A DNA stretch of 64,000 nucleotides. Source: Burkholderia sp. WSM2230 (GTDB taxonomy: Bacteria; Pseudomonadota; Gammaproteobacteria; Burkholderiales; Burkholderiaceae). The DNA lies in the NCBI RefSeq assembly GCF_000472445.1, contig NZ_AXAJ01000009.1, positions 291 through 64,290 of the forward strand, given 5' to 3'. The position numbers and the translations under genes are program-made. The notes beneath the pieces are model-generated. The model made no database searches. It worked only from the letters and a program-made list of their open reading frames with translations, and was not told the DNA's origin. This document shows, piece by piece, positions 8,110 through 16,780 of the stretch; position 1 is the first letter of the stretch, and each line of letters opens with the position of its first letter.

Positions 8110-8874
8110 ATGACGCGCGCGTGGCTGATCGGCGCAGGTCCCGGCGACGTCGAACTGATGACGCTGAAGGCCACTCGCGCGCTGGCACAAGCCGACGTGA
8201 TACTCGTGGACGATCTGGTGAACCCCGAGGTGCTGCAATTCGCACGCGCCGATGCATCCATCCTGTATGTCGGCAAACGCGGCGGCCATCCGTCGACGCC
8301 GCAAGAAGGCATCGTCGCGCAAATGCTCGAACACCTGAACGCCGGACGCAGCGTGGCACGGCTCAAGGGCGGGGATCCGTTCGTGTTTGGCAGAGGCGGC
8401 GAAGAGCAGCAGGCGCTGCATGCCGCCGGTATCGAAGTGGAAATCATCAGCGGGATTACTGCGGGAATCGCGGCGCCGGCGGCGATCGGCATTCCGGTGA
8501 CGCACCGCGATCATGCACAAGGCGTGGTGTTCGTGACGGGACACGGTGCGGGCACGAGTGAGCCGGATTGGGCCGCGCTCGCCGCCACGCGCATGACGCT
8601 CGTCATCTACATGGGCATGCGGCGGCTGAACGATATCGTCGCCGCATTGCTCGCGGCAGGCATGGGCGCCGACACCCCATGCGCGGCGATTGAATCCGCA
8701 ACGCGTCCGGAACAGCGGCATGCGCTCGCAACACTGGAGAAATTCGCCGATGCCGTCGCGCGCGCGGGACTGGGCTCGCCCGCAATCGTGGTGATCGGCG
8801 GCGTGGCCTCGCTCGCGCTTGAACGTGCCTGCGCCGTTGGTTCGCCACCGGCGCCATCGTTGCCGGATGCATAA
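8110..8874 (+). CDS. cobA: Uroporphyrinogen-III C-methyltransferase (SUMT, CobA)
   Basis: This SAM-dependent tetrapyrrole methylase methylates uroporphyrinogen III at C-2 and C-7 to give precorrin-2, the branch point to cobalamin. The N-terminal LIGAGPGDVELMTLKA, the VDDLVNPEVL segment, the glycine-rich RLKGGDPFVFGRGGEE and the GIPVTHRD segment are all family hallmarks. Length from ATG 8110 is 254 residues, normal for stand-alone SUMT; a GTG at 8107 is equally possible. The open frame extends upstream to 7954, but those residues do not resemble SUMT. It overlaps the next gene by one base. There is no CysG-type dehydrogenase domain. Confidence 0.95.
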   Translation: MTRAWLIGAGPGDVELMTLKATRALAQADVILVDDLVNPEVLQFARADASILYVGKRGGHPSTPQEGIVAQMLEHLNAGRSVARLKGGDPFVFGRGGEEQQALHAAGIEVEIISGITAGIAAPAAIGIPVTHRDHAQGVVFVTGHGAGTSEPDWAALAATRMTLVIYMGMRRLNDIVAALLAAGMGADTPCAAIESATRPEQRHALATLEKFADAVARAGLGSPAIVVIGGVASLALERACAVGSPPAPSLPDA

Positions 8875-9392
8875 TGAAAACGCTTAGCGTGGGCATCGGC
8901 TGCCGCCTGCATACGTCGGCGGACGACATCGAAAACGCTGTGCGTGCCGCGCTCGGCTCGCATGCATTCGAAGACATAGTGACCGTGGCTTCCATCGAAA
9001 CCAAAGCTGACGAAGCGGGCTTGCTCGAGTTCTGCGCGCGCCATGGGTTTCCGCTGCAACTGTTCTCGCGCGAACGGATTGCCGCGATGCGTGTGATGGA
9101 ACCGTCGAAGGCCGCACGCGAACATCTCGGCGTTGGCGGCGTCAGCGAACCGTGCGCGCTGCTCGGGGCATTGCATCTGGCGTTGCAGAATTCCCGCGCC
9201 GGCACCTCCGCACAGGAACCATCACCCGCACTCGCTGAATGCATCGCCCACGAACCATCAGCAGCAACCGCAGAAAGCGCCGCGCAGCTCATCGTCGGCA
9301 AGACCGTTTGCGCCGGCGTGACCGTGGCGATTGCATCGGCGCGACGCACGAAAGCAGACAGCGCTACCCACACTCAACAGGACCTTCCATGA
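8874..9392 (+). CDS. cobE: CobE / CbiG C-terminal domain protein
   Basis: This 172-residue protein starts with VGIGCRLHTSADDI, the characteristic opening of the CobE/CbiG C-terminal fold. It continues with SIETKADEAGL and a VSEPCALL segment that are conserved in the family. The last 60 residues are Ala/Ser-rich and end in KTVCAGVTVAIA, as in CbiG proteins. Its exact chemical role in the aerobic pathway is not settled; CbiG homologues open the delta-lactone in the anaerobic route. Overlaps of one base with cobA and four bases (ATGA) with cobO point to a coupled operon. Confidence 0.85.
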   Translation: MKTLSVGIGCRLHTSADDIENAVRAALGSHAFEDIVTVASIETKADEAGLLEFCARHGFPLQLFSRERIAAMRVMEPSKAAREHLGVGGVSEPCALLGALHLALQNSRAGTSAQEPSPALAECIAHEPSAATAESAAQLIVGKTVCAGVTVAIASARRTKADSATHTQQDLP

Positions 9393-9991
9393 AGACGGAC
9401 CCCGAATCGCATCAACGCATGACCGAACGCCGGCGTGAAGGCCACGAAAAAAAGCAGGCCAACGCGACCGTCGAAAAAGGTCTTTTGATCGTCAACACCG
9501 GCACCGGCAAAGGCAAGACCACCGCCGCCTTCGGCATGGCTGTGCGCGTGCTCGGCCATGGCATGCGCCTCGGCGTGGTGCAGTTCATCAAGGGCGCGTT
9601 GCACACGTCCGAGCGCGGTTTTCTCGGCGCGATTGCCAACTGCGACTTCGTCACGATGGGCGACGGCTACACCTGGAATACGCAAAACCGCGAGGCCGAC
9701 ATGGCCACCGCGCGCAAGGGCTGGGACGAAGCGCGCCGAATGATCGAAAGCGGCGACTATCAGATGGTGATACTCGACGAGCTGAACACCGTGCTCAAAT
9801 ACGGGTACCTGCCGCTTGATGAAGTGCTCGCCGTCATCAACGCGCGTCCCGAGATGCTGCATGTGGTCGTGACCGGCCGCCACGCGCCGGATGCGCTGAT
9901 CGAAGCCGCCGACCTCGTCACAGAAATGCGCATCGTCAAGCATCCGTACCGCGAGCAAGGCGTGAAAGCGCAGCGCGGCGTGGAGTTCTGA
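9389..9991 (+). CDS. cobO: Cob(I)yrinic acid a,c-diamide adenosyltransferase CobO
   Basis: This 200-residue CobA/CobO/BtuR-type adenosyltransferase transfers the adenosyl group of ATP to cob(I)yrinic acid diamide. The P-loop GTGKGKTT (about residues 38-45), the following AFGMAVRVLGHG, and the WNTQN and LDELN segments are all typical. The start at 9389 lies in an ATGA overlap with cobE and gives a normal N-terminus; the open frame upstream is only readthrough of the cobE region. Together with cobB and bluB it covers late corrin-ring steps. Confidence 0.95.
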   Translation: MKTDPESHQRMTERRREGHEKKQANATVEKGLLIVNTGTGKGKTTAAFGMAVRVLGHGMRLGVVQFIKGALHTSERGFLGAIANCDFVTMGDGYTWNTQNREADMATARKGWDEARRMIESGDYQMVILDELNTVLKYGYLPLDEVLAVINARPEMLHVVVTGRHAPDALIEAADLVTEMRIVKHPYREQGVKAQRGVEF

Positions 9992-9993
9992 AC

Positions 9994-11292
9994 GTGTCCG
10001 CGTGCCCCGCGCTTTTCATCAGCGCTCCCGCGTCGGGTCAGGGCAAGACCACGATCACCGCGGGCCTCGCGCGCTACCATCGGCGGCTCGGGCGGCGTGT
10101 GCGTGTCTTCAAGACCGGCCCTGATTTTCTCGATCCGATGATTCTCGCGCGCGCGAGCGGCGCGCCCGTGCTGTCGCTCGATCTGTGGATGGTCGGGCAG
10201 GACGCCTGCCGTAATCTGCTCGCCGAAGCGGCGGCTGAAGCCGATCTGATCCTGATCGAAGGCGTCATGGGTCTCTTCGACGGCACACCGAGCAGCGCGG
10301 ACCTCGCGACCGCTTTCGGCGTGCCGGTGCTCGCCGTGATCTCCGCGAAGGCGATGGCGCAGACCTTCGGCGCGGTGGCCTTTGGGCTCGCGCATTTCAG
10401 GCAGCAGGTGCCGTTTCATGGCGTGCTCGCCAACCGCGTCGGCTCGGCGCGTCACGCGCAGATGCTGCAGGAGGCGTTGCCGCCGGGGCTGCGCTGGTGC
10501 GGACACATTGTTGCGGACAGAGAAATCGAACTGCCTGACCGCCACCTCGGTCTGCATCAGGCCGAGGAAATCGACGATCTGGACACACGCCTCGAGCGCG
10601 CCGCCGATGCGCTCGCTCACACAGATCTGGCCGGATTGCCGCCGGCCGTGGAATTCGGCGCGCCCACGCCGCCGGCGCTGCCGCGTCTTCTGCAAGGCAG
10701 GAAGATCGCCATTGCGCGTGACGCCGCGTTCTCGTTCATCTATCCCGCCAACGTCGCGCTGCTCGAAGCGCTCGGCGCACATGTGCACTACTTCTCGCCG
10801 CTTGCCGATGAGAGCTTGCCAGCCGACACCGACGCGCTCTATCTGCCCGGCGGCTATCCGGAACTGCACGCAGCGGCGCTTGCCGGCAACGCCCGCAGCG
10901 CCGCCGCGGTGCGCGCCCACGCGGCGGCCGGCAAGCCGCTCGTCGCCGAATGCGGCGGCATGCTGTACCTGCTCGATCAGCTCACCGACACCCAAGGCGT
11001 GAGCACGCCGATGCTCGGCCTCGTACCCGGCCACGCGGCCATGCAAACGCGCTTCACCGCGCTTGGCATGCAGCAGATCGACAGCCTGCATGGCCGGATG
11101 ACCGGCCATACGTTCCACTACTCGAAGGTCAGCACCGCTCTGGTGCCGCTCTGCTCCGCCACGCGGCCTCAAGGCGATGCACCGGGCGAGGCGCTGTATC
11201 GCGTCGGCTCGATTGTCGCGACCTACATGCATGCTTACTGGCCCTCCAACCCGGCCTTCGCGGCCGCTCTCTTCAATGGCGAAGCCTTTTAA
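9994..11292 (+). CDS. cobB: Cobyrinic/hydrogenobyrinic acid a,c-diamide synthase CobB
   Basis: This is a 432-residue CbiA/CobB-type glutamine amidotransferase. The N-terminal dethiobiotin synthetase-like domain has the P-loop SAPASGQGKTT and the GVMGLFDG motif. The C-terminal class-I amidotransferase-like domain has YLPGGYPE and AECGGMLYL, whose Cys (about residue 320) is the nucleophile. It amidates the a and c side chains using glutamine and ATP. GTG at 9994, two bases after the cobO stop, is the start. The 3' end overlaps bluB by 17 bases. Confidence 0.95.
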   Translation: MSACPALFISAPASGQGKTTITAGLARYHRRLGRRVRVFKTGPDFLDPMILARASGAPVLSLDLWMVGQDACRNLLAEAAAEADLILIEGVMGLFDGTPSSADLATAFGVPVLAVISAKAMAQTFGAVAFGLAHFRQQVPFHGVLANRVGSARHAQMLQEALPPGLRWCGHIVADREIELPDRHLGLHQAEEIDDLDTRLERAADALAHTDLAGLPPAVEFGAPTPPALPRLLQGRKIAIARDAAFSFIYPANVALLEALGAHVHYFSPLADESLPADTDALYLPGGYPELHAAALAGNARSAAAVRAHAAAGKPLVAECGGMLYLLDQLTDTQGVSTPMLGLVPGHAAMQTRFTALGMQQIDSLHGRMTGHTFHYSKVSTALVPLCSATRPQGDAPGEALYRVGSIVATYMHAYWPSNPAFAAALFNGEAF

Positions 11293-11923
11293 CGACGCGG
11301 ACCGCGAAGCGGTCTATCGCGCGATTCATGAACGCCGCGACATGCGCCACTTCGTGCGCGATCCCGTCGATGCCGCCGTGTTGCAGCGCCTCCTCGACGC
11401 CGCGCATCACGCGCCGAGCGTCGGCTTCATGCAGCCGTGGCGGATCGCGCGCATCACGGATACGGCGTTGCGCGCGGCGCTGCATGAGATTGTCGAAAGC
11501 GAACGGCTTGCCACTGCCGACGCGCTCGGCAAACGCCGCGACGAGTTCATGAAGCTGAAGGTGGAAGGCATGCTGGAATGCGGCGAACTGCTGGTGATGG
11601 CGCTGATGGACGGCCGCGAGCGGCACATTTTCGGCCGCCGCACATTGCCGGAGATGGATCTCGCGTCAGTGGCCTGCGCGATTCAGAACATGTGGCTCGC
11701 GGCGCGCGCGGAAGGTCTCGGCATGGGCTGGGTGTCGCTCTTCGACGTGGATGCGGTGCGCGAACTCCTGCAGATGCCCAAAGGCGCGCGACCGGTCGCG
11801 ATACTGTGCCTCGGTCACGTCGAACAGTTCTACGGCGAGCCGATGCTGCAAAGCGAGCGCTGGGCAGAGCGCATGCCGCTAGCCGATTGCGTGTTCGAAA
11901 ACCGCTGGCCGCAAGGGCTCTGA
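11276..11923 (+). CDS. bluB: 5,6-dimethylbenzimidazole synthase BluB
   Basis: This 215-residue flavin enzyme of the nitroreductase fold breaks down reduced FMN to 5,6-dimethylbenzimidazole, the lower ligand of cobalamin. The RRDMRHF segment near the N-terminus, HAPSVGFMQPWR and the AEGLGMGWVS segment agree with BluB. The ATG at 11276 lies inside the end of cobB, so the two are likely translationally coupled. It closes the rightward cobalamin operon; the next gene is convergent and only 14 bases away. Confidence 0.93.
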   Translation: MAKPFNDADREAVYRAIHERRDMRHFVRDPVDAAVLQRLLDAAHHAPSVGFMQPWRIARITDTALRAALHEIVESERLATADALGKRRDEFMKLKVEGMLECGELLVMALMDGRERHIFGRRTLPEMDLASVACAIQNMWLAARAEGLGMGWVSLFDVDAVRELLQMPKGARPVAILCLGHVEQFYGEPMLQSERWAERMPLADCVFENRWPQGL

Positions 11924-11937
11924 ACGCAGTCGCAATG

Positions 11938-12561
11938 TTACTTTTCAAGCGGCTTGACCGAGACCACGTCCGGTATACCGCGCGCTTCATTCATGCGCAG
12001 TTTGACGCGCCAGTCGGCCGGTGCGCCGAACGGAAACTGGGCCAGCGCGCTTTTGATCAGCGCAGGCGTCGCTCGCAGCGGATCGGCGTCGCGGTCCGTG
12101 CTCGCCGCGCTGACCTTGTAGACCTCGCGTCCGCTTGCCCGCTCGAAAAAGCGCAGCGTCAGCATATGCCGGTACAGGCGTGCGCCGAATAGCGAGAACG
12201 GCGCGCCGCTTTGCCTGCCGCAGTCGCCTGCCGTGCAGTCGCTGCGGTCCACGCCAATTTCAGCCGGCCGCGTTTCGTAGCCGACCGACAGCACGTAATG
12301 CGCGGGACGATCGGCCGTATCCGCGAAACCCTGCTTCGCCAGTTCGTCTCGCAGCGCGGTTTCGAAATGCGCGTGGGCGCTGTCCGCCCCCTGCGTCGGC
12401 ATGCGCGCGAAGCTATAGGTCCGCTCGCCCGGCAAAGCGCTTGCAGGCGTGGCGGTATGTACGTCCGCATGCATGCCGGTGCAGCCGGCCAGACTCGCCG
12501 CTGCCAGCACGGCGCAGATGAGGATCGCATTCACCGCTTTCACCGCTTTCACAGCTCTCAC
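11938..12561 (-). CDS. DUF4136-type lipoprotein
   Basis: This 207-residue protein begins with a GTG preceded by AGGA. A short basic segment and hydrophobic stretch end in the lipobox LAGC, so it should be a lipoprotein. The rest has the YSFARMP, LAKQGFADT and VLSVGYETR segments typical of DUF4136, a family of unknown function. It lies 31 bases after the CHASE2 kinase stop and is probably the last gene of that operon. The first ten codons contain a 9-bp repeat (GTGAAAGCG) that encodes the VKA repeats. Confidence 0.8.
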   Translation of the reverse strand: MRAVKAVKAVNAILICAVLAAASLAGCTGMHADVHTATPASALPGERTYSFARMPTQGADSAHAHFETALRDELAKQGFADTADRPAHYVLSVGYETRPAEIGVDRSDCTAGDCGRQSGAPFSLFGARLYRHMLTLRFFERASGREVYKVSAASTDRDADPLRATPALIKSALAQFPFGAPADWRVKLRMNEARGIPDVVSVKPLEK

Positions 12562-12592
12562 TGTTCATTCCTCGCTTCGATTGGTTGCGCGC

Positions 12593-15205
12593 TCACGCGT
12601 CATGAAGAGGGCTCGCAGGCTGGCCTGATTGTTCGTCGTCGAGAACCGGCAGGCAGATCGTGACCGCCGTGCCGCGTCCGGGTGCGCTGGTTACTTTCAC
12701 TTCGCCGCCATGGCGGGTCACGACGGTCTTCACGAAGGCCATGCCGAGCCCGGCTCCACCCACTTCGGGCCGCTCGGTTTCGTGGAAGCGCCTGAAGCGC
12801 TCGAAGAGACCCGCCTGCTGCTCCTCGGGAATGCCATAGCCTTCGTCGCGGATGGTGCACGATATGCGCCCCGTCGCGGCGCGCACTGTGGCCGCTGAGG
12901 CCGCTGTGGGTGCTGCCACCGCTGTGGCCGCTGACGCCGCTGTGGCCGCTGCGCGTGCCGGCTTCACATACGACAGCTCGCAGGTGATGCGCGTATCCGG
13001 CGGGCTGTACTTCACCGCGTTGTTCAGAATGTTGACGAGCGCGCGCGTCATCAGCGAGCGGTCCGCGCAGATCCAGTGAGCGCCGCCGCTGGCGTCGTCA
13101 CGATCGCCGTGGCTCCCGGTTCCGATATCCAGCGCGATGCGCTTGGCGTGCGCCTGCGGCCAGACTTCGTCGCTCGCGTCGATCATGATCTCGGCGAGAT
13201 TCACCGGCTCAAGCATGTAGGTTTGCGATTCGGCGCGCGCAAGCTGTACGAAGTCGTCGGCGAGTGTCAGCGCGCGTTGCGCATAACGTTCGATGCGCTC
13301 AAGCACGCCGCGCGCGAGCGCCGGCAACTCGCGGGCGCGTTCCATTTCCACCAGCGCGAGAATCGACGCCTGCGGCGAACGCATGTCGTGCGACAGCAGC
13401 CGCAGCGCGTCTTCGCGCTGACGCTCGGCGGCATGCAGCGCGGACACGTCGACGAGACCGGCGATCCAGCCGGTCGTCTCGCCCTGCGCATTGGTGCAGT
13501 TCGCGTAACGCAGCAAATGATCGCGCTCGTTTGCGTCGCGCACTTCGACGCCCTGCGCCATCAGCGCCGCGAATTCGCCGCGCGCGGGATCGAGCAGCGC
13601 CGGCCAGTGAGTGCGCGCGAACAGCGTGTTGTCGGCGTCGGACGCCGAGCCGCTGTCGATCGCCTTCACGAGCGTCAGGCCGCCGAGCACGGCCTGCATC
13701 GCGCGTCCTTCCGGCATGGGCGCGCCAAGCCGCGTGAAATGCGCCTTCGCGGCATGGTTGGCGATCAGCACGATGCCCCGTACGTCGCTGACCAGAATCG
13801 GCTCGGGCACGCTGTTCAGGCTGTCCCACACGAAACGCTTCATGTCCTGCACGCGTTGCGCGGCTTGCGCCATCAGCGCCATGTGCTGCTCGAGCACGTC
13901 GCCGCCGAACTCGCGGCGGCGCTGCGGCGTCTGCGGCAGCAAATGCGGCTCGTTGGCGAGGCGCTGCAGTTCCTTGCGCAGATAGGCCATCGTCATTTCG
14001 AGGCGGCGCCAGTTCCAGACCGGATAGACGACGACCACGCCGATGATCGCGGGCACCGGCGATAGCCACAGCCGCGCGCCATACAGCAGCAGCGCGCTGC
14101 CGGCCATGGCGAGCAGGCAGAGCGCGCCCGTCAGCAGCAACGAGCGGCGCGGCGACAGCACGAGAAAGCCCGCCAGCAGCGCGGCAAGCGGCACCAGCGA
14201 CACCGCGGACAGCAACCACCGGGCGGCAGGCATTACTGCGCGGCCGGTCAGCAGCGTATCGAGCACGTTCGCATGGATATAGACGCCCGGCAGCGGCCCC
14301 AACTCGCCTGAGACGGGGGTCGCAAACCGGTCGTAGAGACCCGACGCGGTTACGCCGATCACGACGATGCGACCGCGCAGCTTCTCGACGGGGACGTCGC
14401 CGGCGAGCACGTTTGCAAAGCTGAGCTTCGTATAGCTTTGCGAGTTGCGGCTGAATGGGATCAGGAAACGGCCGTCGCTCGCGGCGTCGCTGTTCGCGTG
14501 GGACGTAGCGGGCGTGCCGCCGCTGCCGGCGCCCGTAGCGCCCGCAGCGCCCTCCGTCCTCGCCGGCCGCGAATTCAGTGCAAGCGCGCCCCGCTGCGCC
14601 GCCCGCGCGACCGTCACCATCAGTTGCGGCCAGCGTGCGTCGGCGTCGCCCTCGAATTGCGCGACGCTGCGCACGATACCGTCGCTGTCCACTTCGAGGT
14701 TGATATGCCCGAGGCCGGCTGCGGCATGCGCGAGCGGCGCCACCGGTTCGACGGCGACATGCCGCGCGCCCCGCCCGTCGTTCGTGAGCAGCACCGGCAG
14801 ATAGGTCGGACTGAGCGCGATGGCGCGCGCGAGCGCGGCATCGTCGGGATTGGGTTCTGTGAACAGCACGTCGTAGACGACCGCCGCAGGCCCCGCTTTC
14901 GCGAGCTGCTCGAGCAGGCTCGCGTGAACGCTGCGCGGCCACGGCCAGCGTCCAAGCTGCGCGATGCTTTGATTGTCGATTTCGAGCACGATAATGTCGG
15001 GCAGTACCGGCTGCGTACGCCAGCTCAGCAAGCGGTCGTACATCAGATGATCGACGCTCTCACTCATCCGCCCCATCGAGCCGAGCAGGATCACAATGAT
15101 GCCGAGGCAGCCAATGGCCACCCATTCGATCAGAAAACGCCGACCCGCGCGCCGTCCAAGACGGGCGCGCGGGTCGAGGCTCAGGCGCGTAGGTGTGTTC
15201 GACAA
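12593..15205 (-). CDS. CHASE2-domain sensor histidine kinase
   Basis: The protein has 870 residues. An N-terminal membrane segment is followed by a large CHASE2 sensor domain outside the membrane (FEGDADARWPQL, VVIGVTASGLYDRFATP, and the PGVYIHANVLDTLL segment). Next come two to three membrane segments around residues 320-390, a PAS-like region, and the kinase core. The H-box SHDMRSPQ (His about 607), N-box NILNNAVKYS, G1 DEGYGIP and G2 GAGLGMAF are present. It should autophosphorylate and pass phosphate to the response regulator two genes upstream. The start is a TTG without a clear ribosome-binding site, so the N-terminus is uncertain. An Ala/Thr-rich insert encoded by a tandem repeat sits inside the ATP-binding domain. 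Confidence 0.9.
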   Translation of the reverse strand: MSNTPTRLSLDPRARLGRRAGRRFLIEWVAIGCLGIIVILLGSMGRMSESVDHLMYDRLLSWRTQPVLPDIIVLEIDNQSIAQLGRWPWPRSVHASLLEQLAKAGPAAVVYDVLFTEPNPDDAALARAIALSPTYLPVLLTNDGRGARHVAVEPVAPLAHAAAGLGHINLEVDSDGIVRSVAQFEGDADARWPQLMVTVARAAQRGALALNSRPARTEGAAGATGAGSGGTPATSHANSDAASDGRFLIPFSRNSQSYTKLSFANVLAGDVPVEKLRGRIVVIGVTASGLYDRFATPVSGELGPLPGVYIHANVLDTLLTGRAVMPAARWLLSAVSLVPLAALLAGFLVLSPRRSLLLTGALCLLAMAGSALLLYGARLWLSPVPAIIGVVVVYPVWNWRRLEMTMAYLRKELQRLANEPHLLPQTPQRRREFGGDVLEQHMALMAQAAQRVQDMKRFVWDSLNSVPEPILVSDVRGIVLIANHAAKAHFTRLGAPMPEGRAMQAVLGGLTLVKAIDSGSASDADNTLFARTHWPALLDPARGEFAALMAQGVEVRDANERDHLLRYANCTNAQGETTGWIAGLVDVSALHAAERQREDALRLLSHDMRSPQASILALVEMERARELPALARGVLERIERYAQRALTLADDFVQLARAESQTYMLEPVNLAEIMIDASDEVWPQAHAKRIALDIGTGSHGDRDDASGGAHWICADRSLMTRALVNILNNAVKYSPPDTRITCELSYVKPARAAATAASAATAVAAPTAASAATVRAATGRISCTIRDEGYGIPEEQQAGLFERFRRFHETERPEVGGAGLGMAFVKTVVTRHGGEVKVTSAPGRGTAVTICLPVLDDEQSGQPASPLHDA

Positions 15206-15286
15206 GGCGTGCGCGTGGGGTCTGTAGGGCGTGCGAGCGTGAGCGTTCGTAAGCGGATCGGCTGCGGCCTCGTGAATCTACCAGCG

Positions 15287-16780
15287 TCAGCGCGCGAGCG
15301 TAAACGAGCGAACCGCGCTGCTCGTCTCGTAGAAGCGGCCGTTGTCGAACTGCTCGGCAACGATGGTCCAATAGTAGACGCCCGGCGGCAGATCGCTCAC
15401 CACCAGTTGGCCACCTGTCAGATCCGTCCGGTCGACAATCGGATGACGCAGATCGGCCGTCGTCGCCATGACGAAGCGAAAGCGCGTTTGCCCCGAAGCC
15501 GGCGCGCGGCTCACGAACCAGCGGAACTCGTACTCGTGGCTGCCGGGGCGCGGCGCGGCCGACGCCGCAAGACCGAACTGCCGGCGCTCGAAGCCATACA
15601 CGCGCGGCAGGCCTTCGAGCCCATTCGGGTCGATGGCGGCGATGCGCACGAAATACGTGCCGTCCGCGAGATCGCCAAAATCGGCGTGCGGCGCGCTCAC
15701 GCGCAACTCGCGGATCAGGTCGAGCTGGTCGGCATCACGCGAGATCTGCACGCGGTAGGCGGCGACCTTGCTTGCCGCGTTGACCGTGTCGGTGCCAGGG
15801 CCGGCAGGCTGCGGGACCAGATCGAAGGCAACCGTTTTGCCGTCCTGCACGCGCGACGGTTGCGCGAGCGCGGGCGCGTCAAGCAGCGGGACTGCGTCGC
15901 CCGGCGCGCCGTCGGCTCGCGTGATGCTGCCAAAGCGCGCCGCCAGCAGTTGCGCCGACGCCTGCAACGGCACGCCCGGTGCGGGCGCGCGCACGAGCGG
16001 CGCGGCCGGATCGACACCGACTGCGCCGTCCAGCACCTCGACTGCGGTGGCTTGTGTGTCGCCGTCGTAAGTCACCCGGAAATGCGTCCCGCGCACGCCC
16101 GCGACCACCGACGGCGAGCGGATCTGGAAGCGGTCGTCTTTTTTCGTCGCGTGCCTGACCTCGGTTTCGACCCGCCCGCGCTGCAACGCCAATTGCCGGT
16201 CGCCCGCGCCCGTCAACGTGGTACGCCGCAGCTTGCCGATGTCGAGTACGCCGTCTTCGGTCATCGTCACATGCGAGCCGTCGGACAGCTCGAGCGTGAC
16301 GAAGCCGTTCGGTCCAGTGCGGATGCGGTCGCCTTCGCTGAGCGTCGCCCCCGCCGCAAGCGGCAAGTACGGACTCTTGCCGAACGCATGTTCGGCCGGG
16401 CCGCTGGTTGCGATGACGCGCGCCGTCTCCGGGTCCTGTTTCAGCTTGTCGGCAGGCAGACGCAGCGCCACGCCTGCATGCATGCGGCGCGGCGCGGGCA
16501 CGCGATTGAGGCGGCTGAGCGCGGCCCAGTCGCCATTGCTCAGATAGCGGCTCGCGATTTCGTACAGCGTGTCGCCTTCGCGCGTCACGTAGGAAACGTA
16601 GACGGGCGGCGGCGCTTTCGCACGCTGTTTGGGCGCGCGCGCAGACTGCGCGTGTGCGGCGGTGGGCGCTAAGCACACCATCGCGAGCATGCCGGCCGCC
16701 GTCAGCAGTACTCCCGCGCGCCGGGCCGCCGAACCGCCGCTGCTCCGCCTCGCCGGAGCGACATCGACGGAAAACGTCAC
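15287..16780 (-). CDS. LysM and FecR domain envelope protein
   Basis: This 497-residue protein has an N-terminal signal segment (LLTAAGMLAMVCLAPTAAHA). A LysM peptidoglycan-binding domain follows (REGDTLYEIASRYL, LNRV, about residues 68-112), then a FecR domain with EGDRIRTGPNGF and VRGTHFRV. The C-terminal half appears beta-rich, with repeated Fn3-like segments (YRVQISRD, TYFVRIAAIDPNG). It is probably a periplasmic scaffold or signal-input protein for the kinase. The GTG start overlaps the response regulator stop (GTGA). Proteins of this layout next to CHASE2 kinases or cyclases are known, but their ligand is not. Confidence 0.85.
   Translation of the reverse strand: MTFSVDVAPARRSSGGSAARRAGVLLTAAGMLAMVCLAPTAAHAQSARAPKQRAKAPPPVYVSYVTREGDTLYEIASRYLSNGDWAALSRLNRVPAPRRMHAGVALRLPADKLKQDPETARVIATSGPAEHAFGKSPYLPLAAGATLSEGDRIRTGPNGFVTLELSDGSHVTMTEDGVLDIGKLRRTTLTGAGDRQLALQRGRVETEVRHATKKDDRFQIRSPSVVAGVRGTHFRVTYDGDTQATAVEVLDGAVGVDPAAPLVRAPAPGVPLQASAQLLAARFGSITRADGAPGDAVPLLDAPALAQPSRVQDGKTVAFDLVPQPAGPGTDTVNAASKVAAYRVQISRDADQLDLIRELRVSAPHADFGDLADGTYFVRIAAIDPNGLEGLPRVYGFERRQFGLAASAAPRPGSHEYEFRWFVSRAPASGQTRFRFVMATTADLRHPIVDRTDLTGGQLVVSDLPPGVYYWTIVAEQFDNGRFYETSSAVRSFTLAR

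Noticed and set aside
7510..8721. 403- and 304-codon minus-strand frames across the riboswitch and cobA
   Set aside because: They run antisense through cobA and the rightward riboswitch and show only low-complexity composition.
14438..16672. 744-codon open frame on the plus strand
   Set aside because: It is antisense to the CHASE2 kinase and LysM-FecR genes, both with clear domain motifs; the frame is Arg/Ala-rich and open only because of high GC.
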